Assembly: GCA_902810745.1 (NCBI GenBank)
Contig: CADDYW010000005.1
Span: 61,185 to 125,184, forward strand
DNA: 64,000 bases
Direction of reading: 5' to 3'
Source: Chloroflexota bacterium
GTDB lineage: Bacteria > Chloroflexota > UBA6077 > FW602-bin22 > CADDYW01
Positions 16,246 to 24,848 of this stretch are shown piece after piece. Position numbers and translations under genes: made by a program. The notes beneath the pieces were generated by a model. The model worked only from the letters and a program-made list of their open reading frames with translations. It was not told where the DNA came from and ran no database searches. Positions within the stretch are counted from its first letter, which is position 1, and the number at the start of each line of letters is the position of its first letter.

Positions 16246-16830
16246 GTGACACCGGACGCGGATACGCGGGGAACCCTGACCGACGAAGCCGACCTGGTAA
16301 AACGAGCGGTCAAGCGTGATCCCGCTGCTTTCGGAGCGTTATACGAGTTCCATCTCGATCGGATCTATCGCTACGTCTTTTACCGCGTCGGATCTACGAG
16401 CGAAGCGGAGGATCTGACCGAGCAGGTTTTCCTGAAGGCCTGGGAGGCGATCGATCGGTACGAGCCACGAGGCACGCCATTTGCGGCCTGGCTGTATCGA
16501 CTGGCGCACAACCTGGTCATCGATCACTATCGTGGCAAGCGTCCGCTGACGCCTCTCGACGAGGTGGCAGAGGCCGAGGAAATTGGGGTCGACGTCGTCG
16601 AAGCCGTTGAGGCGCGGCTGGACGAGGAAGAGATTCGCGAAGCGCTCGCGCGGCTCAACCCGGACTACCAGCAGATGATCGTTCTTCGATTTGTCGAGGG
16701 ATTGAGCCACGCCGAGGTCGCACAGATTATTGGGAAGAGCGAAGGTGCAGCGCGGGTTATTCAACATCGGGCCCTTCAGGCTCTGGCGCGCGCGCTCGAG
16801 GATCGAGGGGGCAACCCCCGGAGGTCGTGA
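16246..16830 (+). CDS. ECF-type RNA polymerase sigma factor
   Basis: 194 aa. Region 2 is seen in YRYVFYRVGSTSEAEDLTEQ and FLKAWEAIDRY with YRLAHNLVIDHYRGKRP, and region 4 in LNPDYQQMIVLRFVEGLSH with the helix-turn-helix HAEVAQIIGKSEGAARVIQHRA. GTG at 16246 is taken as start because GGA lies at a fitting distance; TTG 16234 is the alternative. The next gene overlaps it and encodes a membrane protein that is the likely anti-sigma partner. The structured repeat upstream at 16122-16174 may regulate it. Confidence 0.88.
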   Translation: MTPDADTRGTLTDEADLVKRAVKRDPAAFGALYEFHLDRIYRYVFYRVGSTSEAEDLTEQVFLKAWEAIDRYEPRGTPFAAWLYRLAHNLVIDHYRGKRPLTPLDEVAEAEEIGVDVVEAVEARLDEEEIREALARLNPDYQQMIVLRFVEGLSHAEVAQIIGKSEGAARVIQHRALQALARALEDRGGNPRRS

Positions 16831-18136
16831 GCCGGACCTGCTCGCCAGCTACCTGACCGAGCTCGAGCAGCTCGGCTGGGCTGTCGAGGATATGGTGAAC
16901 GCGCACCCCGAGCTAACCGATTCGCTTCGGTCGGCGCTCCGTGCTGCCGCGCGTGTTCGGCAGGCCCCTGTCCCGGTCCCATCTGCCGAGTTCCGCGCGC
17001 GTGCCCGCGCGCACTTTGCTCAGCGGGTGCCCGCCAAGGCCGTGCGGGCGACGCGGCGGCGCGGCTTCAGTCTGCCGGTCGGATCGATCCTTCGCCCGAT
17101 CGCGGTTCCCGTCGCCGCGGCGCTGTTACTCATATTCGCCTTTGGCGGCATCAGCACCGCCGCTGCCTCCGCCCTCCCAGGAACACCTCTCTATCCGGCC
17201 AAGCTCATCGTCGAGCGCGTTCAGCTCCTCGTCGCCTATACACCGGAGCAGCAAGCAGCGGCTCACCTCAGCATCGCTGCCGCTCGTCTGCAGGAGGCCG
17301 CCGCGATAAACAACAGCGGTAGCTCGGCAGAGGTTCCCACGCTCCTTCAGAACTTTCATGAGCAGGTGGCGGCGGCAGAAGCAGCGGCCAACAGGATCCG
17401 ATCGCCTCAATACCACCAGCAGGTAGATCGAGAAATCGCATCTCTCGAGGAGCGGCAACGGCAGATTCCGCCAGTCGTCGCTGCTCCCGGTAAGGATCGG
17501 GCACACCTGGCAAATGCCAACGTACCCGATAACTCTCGACCGGCTGTCCCGGCACAGCAGAAACCCGATGGAGTAGGCAACGGGGAAGGCGTGAGGCGGA
17601 AAGAGGACCATCGAGACAAGGAGAACACGGGTGCCGCATCGCCGTCGCCGACGGCGACCGCACAGTCACTCGCCCCTCCGCCAGGTCAGGGTGGAGCACC
17701 AGCCCAGGACGACCAGACGAGCGAGCAGCTGGTGAAAACTCTGATCAGGCAGGCGCTAGCCGGGGACGTCGACGGTGCAACGGCGACCTCCCGCCTCTAC
17801 GTTGCCGCTGCTCGAACCGATGCCTCGCAGGGCGACGGCGCACTCAACCGTCTCCACGGCCAGCTTTCCCAGCTTCAGCGAGCCCTGGTCCGCGCACCCG
17901 CCTCTACCCGATCCGTTCTCCAGAACACGATCAACGCGATCGGCGCGCTCCTGCCGAACACACCCCAGTCCGATCGCGGGTCGAATGTGAATTCCGGCGA
18001 CTCGTCGGGAGATGACGGTGTTGGCTCGGCGAACTCAACGGACTCCTCGGACGATCACCACGCGGCCTCGGGAGGAGGCACCGGGAGCCTGACGGGCCAT
18101 GACCGTGAGGCCGACGGTAACGGAAAAAAGCATTGA
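16745..18136 (+). CDS. Single-pass membrane protein, DUF5667-like, putative anti-sigma partner
   Basis: About 463 aa. Residues from LLASYLTELEQLGWAVEDM onward resemble the short helical N-terminal domain of sigma-linked membrane proteins (ALRAAARVRQAP). One membrane helix follows at PVAAALLLIFAFGG. The outer part starts ALPGTPLYPAKLIVERVQLL, the DUF5667 pattern, with helical LSIAAARLQEAAA, and ends in a low-complexity Ser/Asp/Gly-rich tail. The start is uncertain: GTG 16745 (used here, after GGGAAGAG), TTG 16730 or ATG 16892. All keep it overlapping or abutting the sigma gene, so it probably binds the sigma factor. Confidence 0.65.
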   Translation: MQRGLFNIGPFRLWRARSRIEGATPGGREPDLLASYLTELEQLGWAVEDMVNAHPELTDSLRSALRAAARVRQAPVPVPSAEFRARARAHFAQRVPAKAVRATRRRGFSLPVGSILRPIAVPVAAALLLIFAFGGISTAAASALPGTPLYPAKLIVERVQLLVAYTPEQQAAAHLSIAAARLQEAAAINNSGSSAEVPTLLQNFHEQVAAAEAAANRIRSPQYHQQVDREIASLEERQRQIPPVVAAPGKDRAHLANANVPDNSRPAVPAQQKPDGVGNGEGVRRKEDHRDKENTGAASPSPTATAQSLAPPPGQGGAPAQDDQTSEQLVKTLIRQALAGDVDGATATSRLYVAAARTDASQGDGALNRLHGQLSQLQRALVRAPASTRSVLQNTINAIGALLPNTPQSDRGSNVNSGDSSGDDGVGSANSTDSSDDHHAASGGGTGSLTGHDREADGNGKKH

Positions 18137-18362
18137 CGATGCGCCTTCCTCGAGGCGCGAGCGGCTCGTCTCGTCGTGTCCAGCGCAGGACGAGAGAAAT
18201 GGCTAGCGTTTGACCCTGGGAACACGGCCCGCGGGGTCATTTTCCCCGAAGCTCTTCCCAGGCATCTCCCTTGCGGAGACACTAGCGTGCACGCCCGGGC
18301 GTCTCGACGAGCTCGTGCCTTCAGCCAGACAATCACCCAGACAAGTTTTCCTGGCGCAGTGC

Positions 18363-18368
18363 TATAAT
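18363..18368 (+). promoter_or_regulatory. Extended -10 promoter for lgt
   Basis: TGCTATAAT on the plus strand, a perfect extended -10 with no clear -35. The start point near 18375 lies 27 bases before the ATG of lgt and excludes longer readings of that gene. Confidence 0.6.
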
Positions 18369-18401
18369 CCCGATGGCTTCGCTCGCAACATCGAGGAAGG
18401 G

Positions 18402-19289
18402 ATGTCCCTCGACGTTAACCCCTGGATCGCGTACGTTGGCCCCTTCAGCCTGACCTGGCAGGGGATCTTCATCGGTGTCGGCATCGTTGCCGCGCTGGCA
18501 CTCGCGTCGAGACATCTCGAGTCCAGTGGTCTGAATCCCGACCTTGCCTCCGAGCTTGCCATCTTCGTCGTGATTCCGGCCATCCTTGGCGCGCGCCTCT
18601 TTCACGTCTTCGATACGTGGGCTTTCTACGCTGTCCACCCGCTCGAGGTGTTCGAGGTCACGCGCGGCGGAGCGGCGATCTACGGCGCAATCATCGTTGG
18701 TACTGGCGCAGCACTCGCCTTCGCTCGACTCCGACACGTGCCCATCAGCACCTTCCTGGATGCGCTGGCGCCCGCTCAGGTCCTCGGGCTGGCGACGGGG
18801 CGCATCGGCGATCTGCTGACAGGCGCATCACTCGCCCGGCCAAGCACTCTGCCGATCGCGATAACTTACGTCAATCCGGCCTCGTTCGACCAGCATCACG
18901 CGCCAGTCCATCCCGTCGCCGCCTACGAGATCATCTGGGATCTTGCCATCCTTCTCCTCCTCCTTCGGATTCGGCGCGCCAGACTACCTCGCGGAGTGTC
19001 GTTCTGGACGTTCACCGCCCTGTATGGGGCAGGGCAGATCTGGACGGGCTTCTTTCGCGACGAGCCAGTCGACCTGTATGGAATGGGCCAGGCCCAGATC
19101 ATTGGCCTCTTCTGTCTTGTCGTGGGCGTAATCGCGCTGCTCAGCATCGGAACCGAGGCGGCGCGCATCAGCCGTCAGCGGCGGCGCGCCGAGCTCCTCG
19201 ACCGGACGATCGAGGGTGATGCCAGTCCCCATCGCGCGGGCTCGTCCGGTATGTCTCAGGAGCCTCGTCCGTCGCCCCTGGATCACTGA
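18402..19289 (+). CDS. lgt: Prolipoprotein diacylglyceryl transferase
   Basis: 295 aa with about seven membrane segments. Family motifs: LGARLFHVFDTWAFYAVHP, GGAAIYGAIIVG with the small-residue helix, ATGRIGDLLTG (the family usually has GRIGNFxNxE, so this one is divergent), and HPVAAYEIIWD near the C-terminus. It moves diacylglycerol from phosphatidylglycerol to the lipobox cysteine of preprolipoproteins at the outer face of the membrane. The start ATG 18402 has GAGG 5 bases upstream and lies just after an extended -10. ActE at 37101 is one likely lipoprotein substrate in this window. Confidence 0.88.
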   Translation: MSLDVNPWIAYVGPFSLTWQGIFIGVGIVAALALASRHLESSGLNPDLASELAIFVVIPAILGARLFHVFDTWAFYAVHPLEVFEVTRGGAAIYGAIIVGTGAALAFARLRHVPISTFLDALAPAQVLGLATGRIGDLLTGASLARPSTLPIAITYVNPASFDQHHAPVHPVAAYEIIWDLAILLLLLRIRRARLPRGVSFWTFTALYGAGQIWTGFFRDEPVDLYGMGQAQIIGLFCLVVGVIALLSIGTEAARISRQRRRAELLDRTIEGDASPHRAGSSGMSQEPRPSPLDH

Positions 19290-19342
19290 GTGCTCGGCCC
19301 CGCGTACTGTAGCCTGGCACGCAGCTTGCTGCACCCGCGAGT

Positions 19343-20839
19343 GTGCTTTCCAAGCTCATCGCACACACGCCAGTCATCGAGACAGTGGGCGATCTATCGA
19401 TTCCGATCGCCGGTATCTCCACCGACAGCCGCACGGTCGCACCGGGCGAACTGTTTGTCGCGTGCCCCGGCCAGCGGACAGACGGGCGCCAGTACATTGA
19501 TCAGGCGGTGAACGCGGGTGCCGTGGCCGTGGTCTGCGAGCCACCCGCGCCTTCCTCGCTCAGCGTGCCGGTGGTCATCGTTCCCAACGCTCTGTATGCC
19601 GTCGCGGACCTTGCCTGTGCCTTCTACGGCCATCCGTCACGCGAGATCGGGCTGGTCGGCGTAACCGGTACCGACGGAAAAACCACGACGACGCATCTCA
19701 TCACGGCTATCCTGAGCGCAGCAGGCTTGCGCGTCGGCCTGCTCTCTACCGTCGCAATCAACCTAGGCGGAGCAGACGCGAGGAATCGCACCGCGCACAC
19801 GACTCCTCCGGCGCTGATCATCCAGCACAGTCTCGCCCGGATGCGTGACGCGGGTGTTACAGTCGCGGCACTCGAGGTCAGTTCGCACGCGCTCGTGACA
19901 GGGCGGGTCCACGGCTGCGTCTTCGACTGTGCTGTCTTCACCAATCTCGACCCGGAGCACCTCGACTTCCACGGGACGCTCGTCAACTATCGAGCGGCAA
20001 AAGCAAGGCTGTTCGCCCAGCTCGACCGGGGACCGGCGAAGCCGTGGGGCCGCCTGGCCGTCGTCAATCGGGACGATCCCAGCTCGGCCGCCATGAGGGC
20101 TGCGTGCTCGGTCCCGACCGTGGATTACGGGCTCTCGCGCGACGCGACAGTCCACGGTGAAGTTCTGCACACGAGCCTTGATGGTACGACGTTTCGCGTG
20201 CGTGCACCCGACGGCGTCGAGACGATCCACACGCTCCTTCCCGGGAGATACAACGTCCTGAACTGGCTCGGGGCGATCGCCGCCGCGCGACACTTCGGCG
20301 CAACCCTCGCCGACGCGCGCCGAGCTGCCGAGGAGTTCAGAGGTGTGCCAGGGCGCCTCGAAGCGCTGCGCTGTGGCCAGCCATTCCACGTCTTCATCGA
20401 CTTCGCTCACACTCCACAGGCCCTCGCCGCGACGTCAGCTCTTCTGAAGCGCCACACGTCCGGACGACTCGTCGTGCTCTTCGGTCAGGCTGGGGGGCGA
20501 GACATCCACAATCGGGCACGAATGGCTCGAGCCGTCGCCGAGCACGCGGATCTCGCCATTGTTACCACCGACGATCCCTACGACGAAGATCCCGCGACGA
20601 TCGTCAACGATCTCGCGAAGACCCTCGAGGAGATCGGCTGGCGAGAGGGCGAGCGCTTCTGGAGAATCGTCGATCGGGTGGCGGCGATCGAGTTCGCGAT
20701 GAAGATCGCGCGGGCGGGCGATTGCGTCTTGCTCGCTGGCCGTGGTCCCGAGGAAGAGACGGTCATCGGAAACCAGAGAATTCCGCTGGTCGACGCCGAT
20801 GTCGCCCGAGCCGCCCTGACCCGCCACCGTGTCGCCTAG
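19343..20839 (+). CDS. murE: UDP-N-acetylmuramyl-tripeptide synthetase (MurE-type ligase), non-DAP motif
   Basis: 498 aa from GTG at 19343. Mur ligase domains are complete: an N-terminal UMP-binding domain (STDSRTVAPGELFVA), the ATPase site GVTGTDGKTTTTH (about 106-118), NLDPEHLDFHG, and the C-terminal domain with FAHTPQAL. It adds the third residue to UDP-MurNAc-Ala-Glu in the cytoplasm. Where DAP-adding enzymes have DNPR, this one has DDPY (410-413), so meso-DAP is probably not the substrate; ornithine or lysine is more likely. It lies 53 bases after lgt. Confidence 0.88.
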   Translation: MLSKLIAHTPVIETVGDLSIPIAGISTDSRTVAPGELFVACPGQRTDGRQYIDQAVNAGAVAVVCEPPAPSSLSVPVVIVPNALYAVADLACAFYGHPSREIGLVGVTGTDGKTTTTHLITAILSAAGLRVGLLSTVAINLGGADARNRTAHTTPPALIIQHSLARMRDAGVTVAALEVSSHALVTGRVHGCVFDCAVFTNLDPEHLDFHGTLVNYRAAKARLFAQLDRGPAKPWGRLAVVNRDDPSSAAMRAACSVPTVDYGLSRDATVHGEVLHTSLDGTTFRVRAPDGVETIHTLLPGRYNVLNWLGAIAAARHFGATLADARRAAEEFRGVPGRLEALRCGQPFHVFIDFAHTPQALAATSALLKRHTSGRLVVLFGQAGGRDIHNRARMARAVAEHADLAIVTTDDPYDEDPATIVNDLAKTLEEIGWREGERFWRIVDRVAAIEFAMKIARAGDCVLLAGRGPEEETVIGNQRIPLVDADVARAALTRHRVA

Positions 20840-20869
20840 AGCACCGCGCGGTCCAGAGCGCGGGGCGGT

Positions 20870-21029
20870 ATGAATACGCCGGCAGCCGTCCCATCCCATC
20901 TCCCTCTGGGAGAGGGTGAGGGGCGGAGATCATCGGTTATGCCGCGGATTCACGCCAACACCCGGGCCCTCTCACAGGAGGAGAGAGAGCTAGCCGCCTC
21001 CCCTGCAGCTCGACCTGTCTGCTCGGTGC
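20870..21029 (+). repeat. Dispersed palindromic repeat, copy A
   Basis: A 160-base stretch between the convergent murE and mnmA genes that is repeated, imperfectly and in opposite orientation, at 58405-58570. Shared blocks include GCCGGCAGCCGTCC, GAGATCAT, ATGCCGCGGATTCACGCC, GGCCCTCTC and AGGAGGAGAG. It holds the internal inverted repeat CTCCC...GGGAG. One frame is open in both copies (GEGEG, VMPRIHA, ALSQEERE), a known source of false gene calls. No transposase is nearby; it is a REP- or MITE-like element. Confidence 0.75.
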
Positions 21030-21106
21030 TGTCGTGTCAGGAGCACGATGAGCGGGGCAGTCTCTGCCTCGGACCTCACGGAGTCGTGATGATTCCGCGC
21101 GATTCC

Positions 21107-22246
21107 CTACCTGGCCCCGAGGGAGAGCCGACTGGCGGCCGCTTCCCGCGACGCCATCCGGCTGGTGCGACAGATCGTTCCCCCGGCAATGACCACGTCG
21201 CCGTCGTAGCAAACAACCGCCTGGCCGGGAGTGATGGCTCGCTGCGGCTCCAGGAACGACACGCGTAGCAGACCCGGCTCGGGCTGGCTCACGTAAGCAT
21301 CGGCGTCAGTCATGCGATAGCGGATTCGAGCCTTCACCAACCGTGGCGTTTGCAGGTCAGCCACGCTCACCAGGTTCGCCTCGTCGGCGACCAGCTCCGT
21401 GTCGTAGAGAGCTTCCTCTGGCCCAACAAACAGCGTCCGGCTGCGCGGATCCAGATCCACGACATACAGAGGATCGGGACTGACCACGCCGAGGCCACGC
21501 CGCTGACCGATCGTGTAGAACGCGATCCCCCGATGCTCGCCAAGCACGCGTCCGTCGATGTGGACGATCGGTCCCGGCTGAGCCACGTCCGGAGCGAGCT
21601 TCATCAAGAAATCGCCGTAATTGCTCTCGCTGACGAAGCAGATCTCCTGACTCTCCGGCTTGTTTGCGACCGGGAGGTTCAGTTTTCGCGCGATCTCTCG
21701 CGTCTCCTGCTTGGTCAGATCGCCGAGTGGGAAGATCGTGCGACGAAGCTCTTCCTGGGTCAAGACGTAGAGAACGTAGGACTGATCCTTGCGGAGATCG
21801 GCCGCCTTGCGCAGGATCCGCCGACCGGAGTGTGGATCCGTCTCGACACGGGCATAGTGGCCCGTCGCGACCAGGTCGGCACCAAGTGCGCGCGCCTTGA
21901 GTAGAACCGTCCCAAACTTGATGTGGTCATTACACCGAATGCAGGGATTCGGGGTACGCCCGCGTCGGTACTCGTCGAGAAAGTTCGCGATGACCTTCTC
22001 GGCAAAGATATCCCGAAAGTTCAGGACGTAATGGTCTATTCCCAGGCGGTCCGCCACGCGTCTCGCATCCTCGGATGCCGACAGCCCACAGCAGGAGTCG
22101 TCGCGCTCCCAGGCATCTTCGCCCTCTCGTCGGGGGGAGAGATTGAGCGTAACGCCGACGACGTCGTAGCCCTGCTCCTTGAGCAGCGCCGCGGCGACCG
22201 CGCTGTCAACGCCGCCACTCATCCCAACGACTACGCGTGGTCCCAT
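21107..22246 (-). CDS. mnmA: tRNA-specific 2-thiouridylase
   Basis: 379 aa from ATG 22246 (MGPRVVVGMSGGVDS). The PP-loop SGGVDSAVAA binds ATP. The two catalytic cysteines are in NPCIRCNDHIKF and SQEICFV. The central GIAFYTIGQRRGLGV and the C-terminal beta-barrel are present. It thiolates U34 of tRNA Lys, Glu and Gln. A longer reading from 22309 only adds non-conserved residues. It follows the CE7 esterase gene region in the same direction but with its own spacing of 78 bases, and converges with murE across the repeat. Confidence 0.94.
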   Translation of the reverse strand: MGPRVVVGMSGGVDSAVAAALLKEQGYDVVGVTLNLSPRREGEDAWERDDSCCGLSASEDARRVADRLGIDHYVLNFRDIFAEKVIANFLDEYRRGRTPNPCIRCNDHIKFGTVLLKARALGADLVATGHYARVETDPHSGRRILRKAADLRKDQSYVLYVLTQEELRRTIFPLGDLTKQETREIARKLNLPVANKPESQEICFVSESNYGDFLMKLAPDVAQPGPIVHIDGRVLGEHRGIAFYTIGQRRGLGVVSPDPLYVVDLDPRSRTLFVGPEEALYDTELVADEANLVSVADLQTPRLVKARIRYRMTDADAYVSQPEPGLLRVSFLEPQRAITPGQAVVCYDGDVVIAGGTICRTSRMASREAAASRLSLGAR

Positions 22247-22324
22247 CGTGTCCCTGCCGTCGATCGAGCGCTCGAGACCTACCCCGGCCCGCGCTCGTGG
22301 TGGAATCACGACAAGTTTACCACA

Positions 22325-23275
22325 CTACGGCTTGAGAATACGCCTCGCCCAGCGGAGCTTCTGCTCATGGTGACTGGGGAACGCCTCGTGTCCACCGTAG
22401 GGATAGATACGGAGCTCCTTCTCGCTCTTGATGCGGTTGTACACCGCGAAGATCGTGGACGGCGGACAGATCGCGTCGCGCAGACCGACCGTCATCAAGA
22501 CCGGGCAGGTAATCCGATCCGCAAGGTTCAGGTTGTCGAAATAGCTCAGGGTGTCGAAGACCGTCTCCAGCCGATCCGGATAGCGCTGGCAGTAAACCGC
22601 GATCTCTTGATACGGGTTCTGCTCGGTCACCTCGAGCGCCCGACGGAAGTGGCAGAGGTAGGGCACCTCCGGCAGCGCCAGCTTTGGCCGGGTGTCCAGA
22701 GCAGCCACGGCCAGGCTCAGCCCGCCCCCCTGGCTGACCCCGGCCACGGCGATCCGGTCGGCGTCGACCTCTGGCCGTGTCGTCGCGAAGTCGAGAGCAC
22801 GGATGCAGTCAACGTAGACACCACGGTAATAGTACGTCTGCGGCGAGGTAATTCCCTGGGTCATCCACCCAGTCACGTGGCCACTCGGATACGCCTCGGG
22901 GTCAGAGCTTTCGCCTGACTGGCCTCGTACGTCCACCGCGAGCACGGTGTAACCCTGGAGCGCCCAGCCGAGATAATCGTAGACCTGCCCCTTGCTCCCG
23001 CTGTAGCCGTGGTAGAAAACGATTGTCGGCTGGGACCTGGCTCCGTTTCTTGCCAGGAACCACGCGCAGATGCGCGCGCCGCGCCAGCCATCGTAGAACA
23101 CCCGCTGAACGTTCAGATCCGCGACCGGGTAGTCGATTGGCTCGAGCGTCGGATTGAGCGGCGCCCTCCTGGCCTCGGCGAGCGTCTCCTTCCAGAACTG
23201 GGCAAGGTCGGGGCGCGCGTTCGGCGCCGGGGAGTAGACCTGTAGCTGTTCGAGAGGTAGATCAATAATCGCCAT
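22325..23275 (-). CDS. Acetyl xylan esterase/cephalosporin-C deacetylase family (CE7) hydrolase
   Basis: 316 aa, typical for CE7. Signature residues: YHGYSGSKGQ (oxyanion side), the RGQ motif in VDVRGQSGES, the nucleophile in AGVSQGGGLS, the acid in GLRDAICPP and the catalytic His in YGGHEAF. No signal peptide, so it would act on short acetylated sugars or other small acetyl esters inside the cell. GAGGAGAAG sits 3 bases before the ATG. It is 46 bases downstream of the MFS gene and likely co-transcribed, which may mean uptake and deacetylation of one compound; that is inference. Confidence 0.9.
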   Translation of the reverse strand: MAIIDLPLEQLQVYSPAPNARPDLAQFWKETLAEARRAPLNPTLEPIDYPVADLNVQRVFYDGWRGARICAWFLARNGARSQPTIVFYHGYSGSKGQVYDYLGWALQGYTVLAVDVRGQSGESSDPEAYPSGHVTGWMTQGITSPQTYYYRGVYVDCIRALDFATTRPEVDADRIAVAGVSQGGGLSLAVAALDTRPKLALPEVPYLCHFRRALEVTEQNPYQEIAVYCQRYPDRLETVFDTLSYFDNLNLADRITCPVLMTVGLRDAICPPSTIFAVYNRIKSEKELRIYPYGGHEAFPSHHEQKLRWARRILKP

Positions 23276-23321
23276 AACTTCTCCTCACTGTACGATTTCG
23301 CGAGTAGTAGATCGCGGCGAG

Positions 23322-24548
23322 CTACGCCTGCAACGGTCTTGCCGCCTTCCGCGTCTCCGGCGCGTACACCGTGAACAGCGTGACGATGACGACAAACACG
23401 ACCGCGACCGTGAGCAGTGCACTGATCGGATTGAACCGGTCGGCAAGGAAGCCAAGCAGCAATGGACCCACGACGTACCCAAGATCGCTGAGGGCCCGGT
23501 AAATCCCCATGGTCGTGCCATTTGCCCGCGCGGGGGCGAGATCCGCCGCGTACGCCGACGCGGGCGAGTTATACAGCGAGCTTCCCATACCCCAGAGCAG
23601 AGCACCCGCGACGAACACTCCAAAGCTGCTTTGGAATGAAAAGAGCACGAAGCCCGCGGCGACGAGCAGCGCACCCGGTGCGATCGTCGCCTTCCGTCCA
23701 AGGCGGTCGGCGAGGATTCCCGCTCCAGACACGGTACTGAAGTTCAGCAGGTTTGCCAGCGTGATCGCGAGGCCAACCTGCGACGTGCTCAAGCCGCCGA
23801 ATCGGTAGGCAGTCGAGGGAACCACGCTGAAGATGCCGCCGGTCCGTGCCACGGTTGCGGCGAACCCGATCATTCCAACCAGAATGAATCCCGGGCTGAA
23901 GAGAAGCGCACGAAACACCGTCGCGTTCGTCGGGCGGCCCGGCGACAATGGTGCGGCCTGATCCGGCAGATGACGCGTTTCAGGCAGCCAGAGATAGCAG
24001 ATCGTCGCCGCGACGGCGCCCAGCCCGCCGAATACGATAAACGGCGCTCGGGGACCAAGGAACGTACTGATGGTCCCGCCGACCACCGGTCCAATGCCAA
24101 CCGCGAGCTGAAAGAAGCTCGAGTAGACCCCCATCATGCGTCCACGATTGTGGCGTTCCGACACGTCGGCGACGATGATCGGACCAACCGTCAGAACGGT
24201 CGCCGATCCGATACCGGCGATGAAGCGAAACACGAGTAGCTGAGGATAGGTAGCGGCGAGACCGCACGCCAGGGAGCCGACCGCGGTAATTGCTTCGCCG
24301 ATCAGGAGCACCGGGCGACGGCCAGCCCGCTCGGTAAGGTGGCCCATCGGCAGATCGAACAGGAGCCGCGCCAGCCCAAACGCCGCGACCGCCGCCCCGA
24401 CCGCTGCCTCGGTGCCGCCGAACGTCTGGACGAACAATGGCAGCACTGGAATCACCATGCCGAATCCAAGCTGACTCACCATCGTGATCAAGCTCACGGT
24501 AAGCAGGGTGCGGTTCGCGCGCAGCATCTCGGTCAGTCGTCTCAGCAC
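23322..24548 (-). CDS. Major facilitator superfamily transporter (drug efflux-like)
   Basis: 408 aa with 12 predicted membrane helices. Start GTG 24548 has GGGGAGAG 6 bases upstream; the longer reading from 24893 adds a hydrophilic stretch unlike the family. Loop 2-3 motif GHLTERAGRRPVLL and its repeat in the second half GILADRLGRKATI are the MFS motif A copies. It probably exports a small compound with proton antiport. Close coupling with the CE7 esterase downstream is the only context clue. Confidence 0.87.
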   Translation of the reverse strand: MLRRLTEMLRANRTLLTVSLITMVSQLGFGMVIPVLPLFVQTFGGTEAAVGAAVAAFGLARLLFDLPMGHLTERAGRRPVLLIGEAITAVGSLACGLAATYPQLLVFRFIAGIGSATVLTVGPIIVADVSERHNRGRMMGVYSSFFQLAVGIGPVVGGTISTFLGPRAPFIVFGGLGAVAATICYLWLPETRHLPDQAAPLSPGRPTNATVFRALLFSPGFILVGMIGFAATVARTGGIFSVVPSTAYRFGGLSTSQVGLAITLANLLNFSTVSGAGILADRLGRKATIAPGALLVAAGFVLFSFQSSFGVFVAGALLWGMGSSLYNSPASAYAADLAPARANGTTMGIYRALSDLGYVVGPLLLGFLADRFNPISALLTVAVVFVVIVTLFTVYAPETRKAARPLQA

Positions 24549-24811
24549 CAATCTCTCCCCTGGCAGAGCCTCGTGGCAGCCGTCATTGTACTCGCCAGGT
24601 GAGAGTGACGACAACGCGTGCACGCCGGTAGCCTCACGCGACCATTCCTCGGCGCTGACCGCCAACCGCGCCATCCCGCACGATCGCGCGAGAGAACGCA
24701 TCTCGCGAGCCGACCAGCGCCCAGGTTGTCCGCCGCCCCCGACCACGCGATAATCTCCTCCGGGGAGGTCATTCTGGTGATTCGTGCCTGGTGGCACAAT
24801 CGAAGCACGCA
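24549..24811. other. Divergent spacer between the MFS gene and asnS
   Basis: No gene, repeat or convincing promoter for the MFS gene is visible. Only the asnS-proximal end (24812-24820) holds a promoter-like element, listed separately. Confidence 0.4.
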
Positions 24812-24820
24812 TGCTAAACT
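24812..24820 (+). promoter_or_regulatory. Possible extended -10 promoter for asnS
   Basis: TGCTAAACT matches the extended -10 used elsewhere in this window (TGCTATAAT) at seven of nine positions. No -35 is clear. It lies 28 bases before the GTG start. Confidence 0.4.
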
Positions 24821-24848
24821 CTAGCAGGCCCTCTCGTAGAGGATCTCC

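Noticed and set aside
20870..21029. Possible small proteins in the dispersed repeats (both copies have the same open frame)
   Set aside because: The frame follows from the repeat sequence itself (GEGEG, ALSQEERE); there is no ribosome binding site pattern shared beyond the repeat and both lie between convergent genes.
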